Source: Microbacteriaceae bacterium
GTDB taxonomy: Bacteria; Actinomycetota; Actinomycetes; Actinomycetales; Microbacteriaceae
Length of the DNA stretch: 60,214 nucleotides
Assembly (NCBI GenBank): GCA_025463565.1
Contig: JAODAT010000095.1
Location: 1-60,214, forward strand
Reading direction: 5' to 3'
The notes under the pieces are model-generated. The model did not search any database. It was not told where the DNA came from and saw only the letters and a program-made list of their open reading frames with translations. The translations under genes were made by a program, and so were the position numbers. Position 1 is the first letter of the stretch. Every line of letters starts with the position of its first letter. This document shows, piece by piece, positions 44,201 to 53,559 of this stretch.

Positions 44201-45859
44201 TCAGCTGCCGGTGACGGTCAGGTTGGGTGAGGGGGCGGAGTTCGCGCCCGAGCAGATCGCCACGTACGAGATGGTGTTGTCACCCGGAGTGGTCGAGAGT
44301 TTGAAGGAGATCGTCGTCGCTGTTCCGGACACCGGGTTCGCGGGCGTGAAGCTCGACCCGCTGCTCGAGGTGACGGTGAAGCCGGTGAGCGTCGACTGGC
44401 TGGGGCAGGTGTTGTAGCCCGGAATGCCGAGCGACACGGTCGAGCCGGCCGGCACGGTCGACGGCCCGCTGTTCGTGAGCGCGCTTGGCGCCTGCGGCGT
44501 CGGGAAGTCGCCATAGAACTTCACCGTGACGGTGTCGCCCTTGTTGAGGTTGCCGACGGGGGCGGCCGAGAAGGCCGTTCCGGCGTCCGGCGGAAGCGGC
44601 GGCGTGCCCTGGTCTGGCATGAGGTTGCCCGACAGGCCGTACTGGCTGAGCAGCGCGCTCACCTGGGCGGGCGTCTTTCCCTTGAACTGGTCCTGGGTGA
44701 GCGTCACCGTGTTGCTGGTCGGCGTGGTGCTCGGCGTCGGGGTCTGTGAGGGGGAATGCGACGCCGTCGGGCTTTTCGTCGGTGTCGGTTTCGACGACGG
44801 GTTGGCGAGCAGCGCGATCAGCGTGCCGACGAGCACCACGACGAGAATTCCGATCAGGGCGACGAGCGGCCAGGTCCACGGGTTGCGCCCCTTCACCGGG
44901 GTCGTCGCTGTGGCGGCGGCCTCCCGCTCGGCCACCGGCAGCACGCGTGTCGCGGCCTGGGTGTCGGTCGAGGGAGCGCCGAAGGCGGCGAGCGATGCGC
45001 CGGACAGCACCCCGGGAACGGATGCCGCTGCCGCAGCAACATCGCCGCGTCGCAGCGCCTGCGCCGCACGTGCGAGATGAGCGGCCGAAGCGGGCCGGTC
45101 CGCCGGGTTCTTGGCGATGCACGAGTACACGAGGTTGCGCACCGGCTCAGAGACGGTCACCGGAAGGTCGGGGGCCTTCTCGTTGATCTGCGCCATCGCG
45201 ATGGCGACCTGTGATTCTCCGGTGAACGGCCGACGGCCCGCCAGCGCTTCGTATGCGACGATTCCGAGCGAATAGATGTCGGTTGTTGGGGAAGCGGGAT
45301 GCCCGCTCGCCTGCTCCGGCGAGAGGTACTGCACGGTTCCCATCACCTGGCCGGTGGCGGTCAGCGGAACCTGGTCGGCGATCCTGGCGATGCCGAAGTC
45401 GGTGATCTTGACCCGGCCATCGGGCGTGATCAGCAGGTTGCCCGGCTTGATGTCGCGATGCACGAGCCCCGCGGCATGCGCGGCGTGCAGTGCGTTTGCG
45501 GTCTGCGCGACGATGTCGAGCACGCGGTCGGTCGAGAGAACGCGCTCGCGCTCGAGAATGGTCGAGAGCGCCTCACCGGGAACCAGTTCCATGACGAGGT
45601 AAGCGCTGCCCTCCTCTTCGCCGTAGTCGTAGACGTTGGCGATGCCCTCGTGGTTCACGAGGGCGGCGTGGCGCGCCTCCGCGCGGAAGCGCTCGAGGAA
45701 CGTCGGGTCGCTCATGTACTCGTCTTTGAGGATCTTGATGGCAACGGTGCGGCCGATGACGAGGTCGGTGGCTTCCCACACCTCACCCATTCCGCCGATA
45801 GCAATGCGGCTGGCGAGCTGGTAACGCCCGCCGAACGTGAGGCCGCTAGTGGGTCTCAT
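44201..45859 (-). CDS. pknA: Serine/threonine kinase PknA-like, with extracellular tail
   Basis: 552 residues. Kinase domain (IGGMGEVWEA loop, Lys42, HRDIKPGNL, DFG, EQASGHPASPTTDIYSLG), a membrane helix at about 325-350, and a Ser/Thr/Pro-rich linker. One PASTA-like domain follows (about 385-455), then a sequence rich in Ser/Thr/Pro ending in a bacterial Ig-like stretch. Overlaps pbpA by 4 bp. Mycobacterial PknA lacks this large outer part. Confidence 0.92.
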   Translation of the reverse strand: MRPTSGLTFGGRYQLASRIAIGGMGEVWEATDLVIGRTVAIKILKDEYMSDPTFLERFRAEARHAALVNHEGIANVYDYGEEEGSAYLVMELVPGEALSTILERERVLSTDRVLDIVAQTANALHAAHAAGLVHRDIKPGNLLITPDGRVKITDFGIARIADQVPLTATGQVMGTVQYLSPEQASGHPASPTTDIYSLGIVAYEALAGRRPFTGESQVAIAMAQINEKAPDLPVTVSEPVRNLVYSCIAKNPADRPASAAHLARAAQALRRGDVAAAAASVPGVLSGASLAAFGAPSTDTQAATRVLPVAEREAAATATTPVKGRNPWTWPLVALIGILVVVLVGTLIALLANPSSKPTPTKSPTASHSPSQTPTPSTTPTSNTVTLTQDQFKGKTPAQVSALLSQYGLSGNLMPDQGTPPLPPDAGTAFSAAPVGNLNKGDTVTVKFYGDFPTPQAPSALTNSGPSTVPAGSTVSLGIPGYNTCPSQSTLTGFTVTSSSGSSFTPANPVSGTATTISFKLSTTPGDNTISYVAICSGANSAPSPNLTVTGS

Positions 45860-47295
45860 TTGTTCAACACCGCCTCAATGACCTTTTTCGCAATCGGTGC
45901 GGATATCACGTTGCCGATACTGTTCTGGTTCTCGACGACCACGGCTACCGCCACCTGGGGGTCGGACGCCGGAGCGAAACCGGTGAACCAGACCGTGTAG
46001 GGCTTGCCGTCACCGTTCTGCGCGGTACCTGTCTTGCCCGCGACATCGACACCGCTAATTCTTGCATTACTGGCTGCTCCGTTGTTGACGTCGGCGATCA
46101 TGAGGGCCGTGAGGGTGGCGGCCGTGGTCGAGCTGATCGGCTGTGCGAGCACCGACTTCTGGAACGGCTGGATGACGGTCAGGTCGGGCGCGGTGATGTT
46201 CTGGATCAGGGTCGGTTTCATCTCTGTCCCGCCGTTGGCGATGGTCGCGGTGGTCATGGCGATCTGCAGCGGCGTCACCCGGTCGTCGAACTGGCCGAAC
46301 GAGGAGAGCAGCACCTGCGGGGCATCCATACCGGTCGGGTAGATGCTCGGTGTGACCGACATCGGAATGTCGAGCGCCTGCCCGTAGCCGTACGCCTTCG
46401 CGTACTTGGCGATGAGATCCTGCCCGAGCGCCTGGCCGAGCTCGGCGAACGGGATGTTGCAGCTCAGTCGCAGCGCGGTCGCGATACTGACGGTATCGCC
46501 GCCGCCGCACGAACCGCCCTCCGCGTTGTTGATGTAGGTCGTGCTGTCGGGCAACTGCAGGGTCGGAGGATTCGGGAACGTGCTGTCGGGCGTGTACCTG
46601 CCGCTGTCGATGGCGGCCGAGGCGACGATCAGCTTGAACACCGACCCCGGGTGGTAGAGGTCACCGGCGACGGCACGGTTGACGAGCGGATTCAACGGTG
46701 AGGCGAGCAATTGCTTGTAGTTGGCGATGACCGAGGTGGTGTTGTGCGAGGCGAGCAGGTTCGGATCGTACGCAGTCTGCGAGACCATCGCGAGAATCGC
46801 ACCGGTCTTCGGGTTGATGGCGACGACCGCCCCAGGGCGATTGCCGAGCGCGTCGTAGGCGGCCTGCTGCACCTTCGGGTCGATTGTCAGCGAGACCGAT
46901 GCGCCCTTCGGGTTCTGCCCGGTGAGAATCGCATTCACCTTGTCGAGGAACTGGCTGTTCGAGTTGCCGCTGAGATAGTCGTTGAGCGCACCCTCGACGC
47001 CGGTGTTGCCCTGGTTGAGCGTGAAGTATCCGGTGACCGCCGAGTAGAGCTCCGGCTGCGTATACACCCGCTGGAACTTGTACACGTCGTTCGACGGCAC
47101 CGACTCGGCGATCGGCTGGCCGTCGACGAGGATTGGTCCGCGCTCGGCCGAGTAGCTGTCATAGAGCGTCCGCACGTTGTGCGGGTTGTTCCGCAGGTTG
47201 TCCTGCTGGAAGACCCCGATGATCGTGCTCGACGCGAACAGGGCGACGAACATGGCCAGTACGACAAGACTGACGCGCTTGAGTTCGCGATTCAT
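45856..47295 (-). CDS. pbpA: Penicillin-binding protein 2 (PbpA), class B transpeptidase
   Basis: 479 residues. One N-terminal membrane helix (about 7-27), a dimerisation region, and a transpeptidase domain with SxxK in PGSVFKL (about residue 218), SCN motif SCNIPFAEL and KTG in VAGKTGTAQN (about residue 420). Cross-links peptidoglycan with the RodA partner. Start ATG 47295 overlaps the rodA stop. Confidence 0.96.
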   Translation of the reverse strand: MNRELKRVSLVVLAMFVALFASSTIIGVFQQDNLRNNPHNVRTLYDSYSAERGPILVDGQPIAESVPSNDVYKFQRVYTQPELYSAVTGYFTLNQGNTGVEGALNDYLSGNSNSQFLDKVNAILTGQNPKGASVSLTIDPKVQQAAYDALGNRPGAVVAINPKTGAILAMVSQTAYDPNLLASHNTTSVIANYKQLLASPLNPLVNRAVAGDLYHPGSVFKLIVASAAIDSGRYTPDSTFPNPPTLQLPDSTTYINNAEGGSCGGGDTVSIATALRLSCNIPFAELGQALGQDLIAKYAKAYGYGQALDIPMSVTPSIYPTGMDAPQVLLSSFGQFDDRVTPLQIAMTTATIANGGTEMKPTLIQNITAPDLTVIQPFQKSVLAQPISSTTAATLTALMIADVNNGAASNARISGVDVAGKTGTAQNGDGKPYTVWFTGFAPASDPQVAVAVVVENQNSIGNVISAPIAKKVIEAVLNK

Positions 47296-48698
47296 GCCTC
47301 CACCACCAATCTGGGCTGGTTGCGCACGGTGTCCGAGAGTCGCAGCAGCAGCGCGACCACTATCCAGTTGGCCACCAGTGAGGAACCGCCGGCCGCGAGG
47401 AATGGCGTGGTGAGACCGGTGAGCGGAATCACCCGGGTGACGCCGCCGATCACGATGAAGACCTGGAGCGCGATCGTGAACGACAGTCCGACGCCGAGCA
47501 GGCGGCCGAAGTCATCCTGCCCGGCGAAGCCGATGCGGAAGCCGCGCGAGACGAACAGCAGGTAGAGCGCGAGGATGGCGAACAGTCCGACCAGGCCGAG
47601 CTCCTCGCCGAGGCTGGCGATGATGAAGTCGCTCTCGGCGAGCGGCACGATCGTGGGCCGCCCCTGGCCGAGGCCGGTGCCGATCAGGCCGCCGTGGGCG
47701 AGCCCGAACAGTCCCTGCACCAGTTGGTAGCTGCCGCCGATCGAGTCATAGATCTTCGGATTGAAGGCGTCGAGCCACGACTCGAACCGCCCGTGGACGT
47801 AGCTCAACACCTGCCCGGCGATCACGGCCCCGCCGACGAAGAGTGCGAGGCCCAGAATCACCCAGCTGATGCGCGCGGTGGCGATGTAGATCATCACGAG
47901 GAACAGGCCGAAATAGAGCAGGGCCGTTCCGAGGTCGCGCTGGAAGATGAGCACCACCATCGCGGCCGCCCAGATCACGAGGATCGGCCCGAGGTCGCGC
48001 CCACGCGGGAAGCGGATGCCGAGCACCTTGCGGCCCACCATCGACAGGCTGTCGCGGGCGGTCACCAGGTATCCGGCGAAGAAGATGGCGAGGGCGATTT
48101 TTGCGAGCTCGCCGGGCTGGAACGAGAACGACCCGATCCCGATCCACAGCCGGGCACCGTTGATGGTGCGTCCGATCCCCGGCAGCATCGGCAGAAGCAG
48201 CAGCACGATTCCCACGAACATCGCGACGTAGCGGTAGCGCTGCAGCACCCGATGGTTGCGGATGAGTACCAGCACCGCCACCGCGATGACGATCGCCATC
48301 GCCGTCCAGACCACCTGACGAACTCCGGCGGAGTTCCAGCCGGTGAGGTTATTCGCGATGTCGATGCGGTAGATCTCCGCGATGCCGATGCCGTTCAGAA
48401 GAAACGCGATCGGCAGCACGAACGGGTCGGCCTCCGGCGCCACGAACCGCAACGCGATGTGCACCCCGATCGCCAGCAGCCAGAGGGCGATTCCGAGCGC
48501 GAGCATGTGCGGCCAGAGCCGCCCCAGTGCCCCCAGCTGCACGAGCGCGATCGCATAGACCACGATGGCCCCCGCGAAGATGATCAGGCCGAGCTCCAGG
48601 TTGCGTAATCGCGCGGGCACCCGCAGGCGCAGGCGGATCGTCTCCGTGAAGGTGGGTCGCTGCCCCGTTGCCGGTGCGGCCAGGTCGGTCTGTGTCAT
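47292..48698 (-). CDS. rodA: SEDS peptidoglycan polymerase RodA/FtsW
   Basis: 468 residues with about 12 membrane helices. Contains GIGSFSFQPGELAKIALAIF, the SEDS-family segment, then QRDLGTALLYFGLF with the catalytic Asp, and GGVTRVIPLTGLTTPFLAAGGSSLVANW. Polymerises lipid II; partner of PbpA. Immediately downstream of pstP. Confidence 0.96.
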   Translation of the reverse strand: MTQTDLAAPATGQRPTFTETIRLRLRVPARLRNLELGLIIFAGAIVVYAIALVQLGALGRLWPHMLALGIALWLLAIGVHIALRFVAPEADPFVLPIAFLLNGIGIAEIYRIDIANNLTGWNSAGVRQVVWTAMAIVIAVAVLVLIRNHRVLQRYRYVAMFVGIVLLLLPMLPGIGRTINGARLWIGIGSFSFQPGELAKIALAIFFAGYLVTARDSLSMVGRKVLGIRFPRGRDLGPILVIWAAAMVVLIFQRDLGTALLYFGLFLVMIYIATARISWVILGLALFVGGAVIAGQVLSYVHGRFESWLDAFNPKIYDSIGGSYQLVQGLFGLAHGGLIGTGLGQGRPTIVPLAESDFIIASLGEELGLVGLFAILALYLLFVSRGFRIGFAGQDDFGRLLGVGLSFTIALQVFIVIGGVTRVIPLTGLTTPFLAAGGSSLVANWIVVALLLRLSDTVRNQPRLVVEA

Positions 48699-48716
48699 AT
48701 CCGGTCCGCGCTCCGC

Positions 48717-49973
48717 CTACTTCGACGTGCCGGAGTCGGCGTCGGACTTCAGTCGCCCGAGAATCTTGTTCGCATCGGCGAGGTCGTTCGCGTTGATCGT
48801 GGCGGTGACCGTTTGGCGCGTGTAGCCGTCCAGATCGCTCAGCCTGATGCTGGTCTGCTGGTAGACGCTGTGCAGTGAAATGGGGCCGAGATCCTGCTGG
48901 ATGCCGCGATAGATCGCGACCGTCTGGCCGTCGGCGCCGATGAAGTAGTGGGTCTGCGTGATGCGGTAGCCGACGACAAGCGCGGCCACGAGGGCGATGA
49001 CGATGAGGATGATGCCCACCAGCCAGCCGGTGCGTCGACGCCTGGCGCGTCGGCGGTCTTCGAGAATGAGTTCGTCGAGGTATTCCTCGGACTCCGGCTC
49101 GAAGTGGCTGTCCTCCTGCTGGGTGGACTTGAGTGGATGAAGAAGCAACGTCGGCAGGCGCAGCGGGCGTCGACCCGTCTCGCCCTCGAAGGTGAGAGGT
49201 AGCGCTGCAGACCCGACGATGATCGGCGGTTTCATGGCGGAGCTGCTGTCGTCGCCGATGTCGACGATGACGATCGTGACGTTGTCGGGCGCACCCTGGT
49301 CGAGACTCTCCTTGACCAGGCGTTCGGCCGCGGCACGCGTGTCGGCCAGACCTGCGAGCACGACCTCGATCTTCTCGTCCGACACGTAGCTCGAGAGACC
49401 GTCCGAACAGATCAGCCAGCGGTCGCCCGGCCGCACATCGTGCACGGTGGTGTCGATCTCGGGTGCCGCATCGACATCCCCGAGCACCCGCATCAGCACC
49501 GACCGGCGCGGATGGACAGCCGCCTCCTCAGGGGTGATGCGGCCGCTGTCGACGAGCCGCTGCACGAAGGTGTGGTCTGCGGTGATCTGGGTGAGCACGT
49601 CGTCACGCATCAGGTAGATGCGCGAGTCGCCGATGTGCGCGATTGCGATCTGGTCGCCGGATCGCAGGATGGCGCTCACCGTGGTGCCCATGCCCATGAG
49701 TTCCGGATGTTCGAACACGGTCTCGGCGATCAGGGAGTTCGCGGCGATCAGTGAGGCCTGCAGCGCGAACTCGGCGTCGTTCGCCGACGCATATGGCTTG
49801 TCGGCCTCCATCACGCGCTTCAGTGCGATCGCCGAAGCGACATCCCCGCCGGCGTGGCCGCCCATGCCATCGGCGACGACGAAGAGCTGCTCGCCCGCGT
49901 AGCCGGAGTCCTGGTTGTTAGCCCGGATCTTGCCGACGTGCGACACGGCAAAGCTCTTGCCCTGTGATGCCAT
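48717..49973 (-). CDS. pstP: PP2C-type protein phosphatase PstP
   Basis: 418 residues. PP2C domain (1-240) with metal-binding VADGMGGHAGGDVAS and GDSRIYL, GAPDNVTIVIVDIGD, then a basic linker and a membrane helix at about 325-345 (GWLVGIILIVIALVAALVVGYRI). A small extracellular domain follows. Removes phosphate from PknA/PknB and their targets. Confidence 0.95.
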   Translation of the reverse strand: MASQGKSFAVSHVGKIRANNQDSGYAGEQLFVVADGMGGHAGGDVASAIALKRVMEADKPYASANDAEFALQASLIAANSLIAETVFEHPELMGMGTTVSAILRSGDQIAIAHIGDSRIYLMRDDVLTQITADHTFVQRLVDSGRITPEEAAVHPRRSVLMRVLGDVDAAPEIDTTVHDVRPGDRWLICSDGLSSYVSDEKIEVVLAGLADTRAAAERLVKESLDQGAPDNVTIVIVDIGDDSSSAMKPPIIVGSAALPLTFEGETGRRPLRLPTLLLHPLKSTQQEDSHFEPESEEYLDELILEDRRRARRRRTGWLVGIILIVIALVAALVVGYRITQTHYFIGADGQTVAIYRGIQQDLGPISLHSVYQQTSIRLSDLDGYTRQTVTATINANDLADANKILGRLKSDADSGTSK

Positions 49974-49975
49974 TC

Positions 49976-50497
49976 CTACCGCCGGAGTTCGAAGCTGGTC
50001 GTGCCGATCCTGATCGGGGTGTTCAGCGGAACCGGGGTCGGAAGGGTGACCCGGTTTCCATCGAGGAACGTGCCGTTGGTCGAGTCTAGGTCTTGGATCA
50101 CCCAGTTACCGTCCCACAGCATCAGGCGGGCGTGGTGCGTGGAGGTGTAGTCATCGCGAATGACCAGGCCGCTTTCGCTGGAGCGGCCGATGGTGAGCGG
50201 CTCGCTGCCGAGCGGCAGCTCGAGACCGGACTTCGGACCGGAGACGATCACCAACCGGCTGGCGGGCGTCGCCGGTTGCGCGGCGAGCGGCTCGGTGCGC
50301 GGGTCGGCGACGATGGGCGACGCTGCAGGCATCGCCGCGGCGATGAACGGTGCACCGGCGGTGGGCGGCTGTGCGGGCAGCTTGCGCACGCGCTGTCCGA
50401 ACAGGTCGGTGCGGAGCGAGTAGACGACGGCGAACACGAACGCCCAGAGCACCAGCAGCAGGCCGAAGCGCAACAGGATGAGGGTGAGTTCGCTCAC
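49976..50497 (-). CDS. fhaB: FHA-domain protein FhaB (FipA)
   Basis: 173 residues from GTG 50497, which overlaps the fhaA stop. N-terminal membrane helix (ILLRFGLLLVLWAFVFAVVY) and C-terminal FHA domain (LTIGRSSESGLVIRDDYTSTHHARL and DSTNGTFLDGNRV). Binds phosphothreonine on division proteins, linking the kinases to the divisome. 2 bp after the FhaB stop the pstP start follows. Confidence 0.93.
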   Translation of the reverse strand: MSELTLILLRFGLLLVLWAFVFAVVYSLRTDLFGQRVRKLPAQPPTAGAPFIAAAMPAASPIVADPRTEPLAAQPATPASRLVIVSGPKSGLELPLGSEPLTIGRSSESGLVIRDDYTSTHHARLMLWDGNWVIQDLDSTNGTFLDGNRVTLPTPVPLNTPIRIGTTSFELRR

Positions 50498-51198
50498 GGC
50501 CGGCCCCCTTGCCTCGGTTCGCTCTGCTGGTCCGCGGACTGCGCCAGCACCCTGAATACGATACGGGTTCGGCCGATGTCGATCACGGAATCGGTAGGCA
50601 GGGGTGCTTTGGTGACGCGCTCGCCGTTGAGGCTCGAGCCGTTGGTCGAACCGAGATCGTTCACCTGGGCGCGGGTGCCGTCCCAGAGGATCTCGACGTG
50701 TTTGCGCGACGTGCCGCTGTCGTCGATGGTGATGTCCGCGTCGCTGCCGCGCCCGATGACCGTGCGGGATTTGGTGATCGGATACCGCTTGTCTCCGATG
50801 TCGAGCACCGGGTTCCAACTCACCTTGCCCTGCACGCTGTCCGAGTCGATCTGCACGATGCCTTCGGTGAGCGCAGGGTTCTCAGCGAGCGCGATGCTGA
50901 TGCCGCCGGCAAACTGGTAGTGCTGCGCGGTGGCATGCTGCTGCACCAGCTGGGTCAGCTGGTCGATCAGCACCGGGCCGATCTCCGTCATCCGCTGGTA
51001 GTCTCCTCGGGCAAGCCGCACGGTGAACCGGTTCGGCACCAGGATGCGGTCGCGCGAGACCACGGCCGCCTTCGTGTCGAGTTCGCGTCGCAGCGCCGCG
51101 GTGATCTCGATCGGCTGCAGGCCGGACTTGAAAGTCCTGGCGAAGGCCCCATTGACCGCACGCTCAAGACCACGTTCGAAGCTGTCCAGTAGCCCCAA
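50494..51198 (-). CDS. fhaA: FHA-domain protein FhaA
   Basis: 234 residues. N-terminal FhaA domain (DUF3662, about 1-125: MGLLDSFERGLERAVNGAF and NRFTVRLARGDYQRM) and C-terminal FHA domain (TVIGRGSDADITIDDSGTSRKH and DLGSTNGSSLNGERV). Binds phosphorylated MurJ in mycobacteria; murJ is also in this window. First gene of the fhaA-to-pknB operon. Confidence 0.95.
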   Translation of the reverse strand: MGLLDSFERGLERAVNGAFARTFKSGLQPIEITAALRRELDTKAAVVSRDRILVPNRFTVRLARGDYQRMTEIGPVLIDQLTQLVQQHATAQHYQFAGGISIALAENPALTEGIVQIDSDSVQGKVSWNPVLDIGDKRYPITKSRTVIGRGSDADITIDDSGTSRKHVEILWDGTRAQVNDLGSTNGSSLNGERVTKAPLPTDSVIDIGRTRIVFRVLAQSADQQSEPRQGGRP

Positions 51199-51325
51199 TG
51201 GTCTCCCTCGTTACCGCGCCCCTAAGTAATCGATGTTAGCCGCTGGGCCTGTGACGGCTACTCCTGCGGTGCCTCTTTCATCCGCTGGGATGACGTGCTA
51301 CCGCTGTGCTAATCTCGCTTAGTCT

Positions 51326-51412
51326 GCGCGAGTGGCGAAATTGGCAGACGCGCACGGTTCAGGTCCGTGTGCCCGTGAGGGCATGGGGGTTCAAGTCCCC
51401 CCTCGCGCACCA
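51326..51412 (+). tRNA. leuT: tRNA-Leu (CAG)
   Basis: 87 nt with the encoded CCA. Acceptor GCGCGAG/CTCGCGC, anticodon stem CACGG/CCGTG enclosing CAG, a long class II variable arm (TGCCCGTGAGGGCA), T-arm GGGGGTTCAAGTCCCCC. A tRNA-Leu beside fhaA is also seen in other actinobacteria. Candidate -10 TAATCT at 51310-51315. Confidence 0.98.
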
Positions 51413-51414
51413 AC

Positions 51415-51458
51415 GGAAGGCCCGGCCAGTTCTCGTTGAGAACGACACCGGGCCTTCC
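51415..51458 (+). terminator. Compound terminator of tRNA-Leu
   Basis: Outer stem GGAAGGCCCGG / CCGGGCCTTCC (11 bp, perfect), with an inner hairpin GTTCTC/GAGAAC in its loop, followed by TCTTT. Starts 3 bp after the tRNA. Confidence 0.85.
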
Positions 51459-51469
51459 TCTTTGCTATC

Positions 51470-51548
51470 CCCGCCGAAACTCCGGTGGTGCGACGACCCT
51501 GGGCGCTCATGGGACCTGGGGTATTGCGTGCACCGGAGTTTCGGCGGG
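51470..51548. repeat. 18-bp inverted repeat with 43-bp loop
   Basis: CCCGCCGAAACTCCGGTG (51470-51487) and its exact complement (51531-51548). The right arm abuts the last codon of the convergent hypothetical gene. Looks like a folded RNA element or dispersed repeat. Confidence 0.65.
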
Positions 51549-51884
51549 TCAGCGAACCGCAGCGATCAGCATCCGGCCGTCCCACTCCATCGGCATGCCG
51601 TGGGAGAGCGGGATGCCGTACAGGTCGACGAACTCCGGGGACGTGATGATCGCCTGGGACGCGGTAATTGCCAGGCGGTGGGAATCCGGGTCGCCCTCGG
51701 CGCTCGGCAGGATGCCGATGCTGTCGGTGTCAGCATCCCAGAGAAGCTGCACGAACGCGCCGCCGCCGAGCAGCCCGTGCGCTGCCGCGTTGAGCACCAG
51801 CCTGCCGCCCACCAGGACGCGCAGGACGGCGCTGTCGCTGTAGTCCGCCGCACTGTGCCCCGGTGCGAAGCCGTCGAAGTCCAT
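51549..51884 (-). CDS. Hypothetical protein, unknown function
   Basis: 111 residues from ATG 51884 (MDFDGFAPGHSAADYSDSAV); no clear ribosome-binding site, so the start is tentative. No signal or membrane segment. The blocks VLRVLVGGRLVLNAAA and IGILPSAEGDPDSHRLAIT suggest a compact alpha/beta protein. No family recognised. Divergent from the polyketide synthase gene. Confidence 0.55.
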   Translation of the reverse strand: MDFDGFAPGHSAADYSDSAVLRVLVGGRLVLNAAAHGLLGGGAFVQLLWDADTDSIGILPSAEGDPDSHRLAITASQAIITSPEFVDLYGIPLSHGMPMEWDGRMLIAAVR

Positions 51885-51985
51885 GATCCGACTGTAACCG
51901 GCAGCGCCGAAGTGAACGTCTACCCCCTCCACCTCGTGCTGTCCACCATGGGAACTGGAAACCGCTGCCGTGTTAGCGTCGGCCA

Positions 51986-53041
51986 ATGGCCCGTATAACA
52001 GCGGTATCGCCTGCCCTCCCCGAGCACGTGTACTCGCAGGAGGAGATCACCGCTGTCATCGCGCCCATGCTCACCGATGATCCGGCCAAGCAGAACGTAC
52101 TGCGTCGCCTGCACGGCTCAAGCCGGGTCGACACCCGGCACCTGGTGATGCCGATCGAGCGCTACCGGGACACCACGAGTTTCACCGATTCGAATGCCCA
52201 CTTCGTGGAGGTAGCGGCGGATCTCACCGAGCGGGCACTGCGCGACGCGCTCGCCGCATCGGGGCTTCAGCCCAAAGACGTCGACTACGTCATGTTCACC
52301 TCGGTGACCGGCGTCTCGGCGCCGTCGATCGACGCGCTGCTGGTGGCGCGGCTCGGGTTGCGCTCAGACGTGAAGCGGGTGCCGATGTACGGGCTTGGCT
52401 GCGTGGCTGGCGCCGCGGGCATTGCGCGCGTGAACGACTACCTCGCCGGGCATCCCGACGACGTCGCCGTGCTGGTCGCGGTCGAGCTGTGTTCGCTCAC
52501 CTTCCAGCCGGGCGACGACTCCACCGCGAACCTGGTCGCAACCGGGCTGTTCGGCGACGGCGCGGCCGCCGTCGTGATGGTCGGCGACAATCGTGCGGCG
52601 GGCATTTCCGGGGTCGATGTCGTCGACACCCGTTCGCAGCTCTATCCGGACACCGAGGGCGTGATCGGCTTCACCGCCAGCTCGACGGGCTTCCGCATCG
52701 TGCTCACCGCGCAGGTCTCCGAGGTGATCGAGCGCAACTTCGGCGGCGACGCGAACGCCTTCCTGTTCGCGAACGGCCTCACCCTCGACGACGTCGGCAC
52801 CTGGATCGCCCACCCCGGCGGACCGAAGGTGCTCGAGTCGTTCCAGTCATCGCTCGAACTGCCCGACGGCGTCTTCGACAACAGCTGGGACTCGCTGTCC
52901 CGGGTCGGCAACCTGTCGTCGGTGTCGGTGCTCGAGATTCTCTCCACCGAACTCGGGCGCCCGCACGCCGACGGCGAGACCGGCCTGCTGTTCGCGCTCG
53001 GCCCTGGGGTCAGCGCGGAACTGGTGCTGCTGCGGTGGTGA
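51986..53041 (+). CDS. srsA: Type III polyketide synthase (SrsA-like)
   Basis: 351 residues, chalcone-synthase fold. Catalytic triad visible: Cys139 (MYGLGCVAGAAG), His276 (IAHPGGPKVLE), Asn309 (RVGNLSSVSVLE). Elongates an acyl starter with malonyl-CoA; homologues such as Streptomyces SrsA make alkylresorcinols or alkylpyrones from fatty acyl starters. Followed without gap by a methyltransferase and a flavin monooxygenase, the srsABC arrangement. A TAGCGT 6 nt before the ATG suggests leaderless transcription. Confidence 0.92.
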   Translation: MARITAVSPALPEHVYSQEEITAVIAPMLTDDPAKQNVLRRLHGSSRVDTRHLVMPIERYRDTTSFTDSNAHFVEVAADLTERALRDALAASGLQPKDVDYVMFTSVTGVSAPSIDALLVARLGLRSDVKRVPMYGLGCVAGAAGIARVNDYLAGHPDDVAVLVAVELCSLTFQPGDDSTANLVATGLFGDGAAAVVMVGDNRAAGISGVDVVDTRSQLYPDTEGVIGFTASSTGFRIVLTAQVSEVIERNFGGDANAFLFANGLTLDDVGTWIAHPGGPKVLESFQSSLELPDGVFDNSWDSLSRVGNLSSVSVLEILSTELGRPHADGETGLLFALGPGVSAELVLLRW

Positions 53042-53559
53042 GCGTGATCCTGTACGTGGTGCTCATCCTTCTCACCGGTGGGGAGCGCATCGTCGAACTC
53101 GTCACTTCGAAACGGCACGCGGACTGGGCGTTCAAGCAGGGCGGCGTGGAGAGTGGCCTGCGACACTTCCCCTTCATGGTCGCCCTGCACACCGGCCTGC
53201 TGCTCGCGTGCATCGCCGAGGTGGTCTTCGGCCATCGCCCGTTCATCCCGATGCTGGGCTGGCCGATGCTCGTGATCGCGTTGGCCTGCCAGGCCGGCCG
53301 GTTCTGGATCATCGCCACACTCGGCCGGCAGTGGAACACCCGAGTGATCGTGGTGCCCGGGCTGGCGCTCGTGAACCGCGGCATCTATCGTTTCGTCAAA
53401 CATCCCAACTACGTGATCGTCATCGTGGAGGGGATCGCGCTGCCGCTGGTGCACACCGCGTGGATCACCGCCATCGCGTTCACCGTGCTGAACGCGATCC
53501 TGCTGTTCGGGTTCCGCATCCCCACCGAGAACCGCGCGCTGCAGAAGGCCGCAGCGTGA
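53038..53559 (+). CDS. srsB: Isoprenylcysteine-carboxyl-methyltransferase-family membrane methyltransferase (SrsB-like)
   Basis: 173 residues from GTG 53038, overlapping the polyketide synthase stop. Four or so membrane helices and the ICMT-family core (RNWTRV-like RQWNTRVIVV, then YRFVKHPNYVIVIVEG) where SAM is bound. SrsB in Streptomyces methylates alkylresorcinol. The stop overlaps the next start (GTGA). Confidence 0.88.
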   Translation: MSVILYVVLILLTGGERIVELVTSKRHADWAFKQGGVESGLRHFPFMVALHTGLLLACIAEVVFGHRPFIPMLGWPMLVIALACQAGRFWIIATLGRQWNTRVIVVPGLALVNRGIYRFVKHPNYVIVIVEGIALPLVHTAWITAIAFTVLNAILLFGFRIPTENRALQKAAA

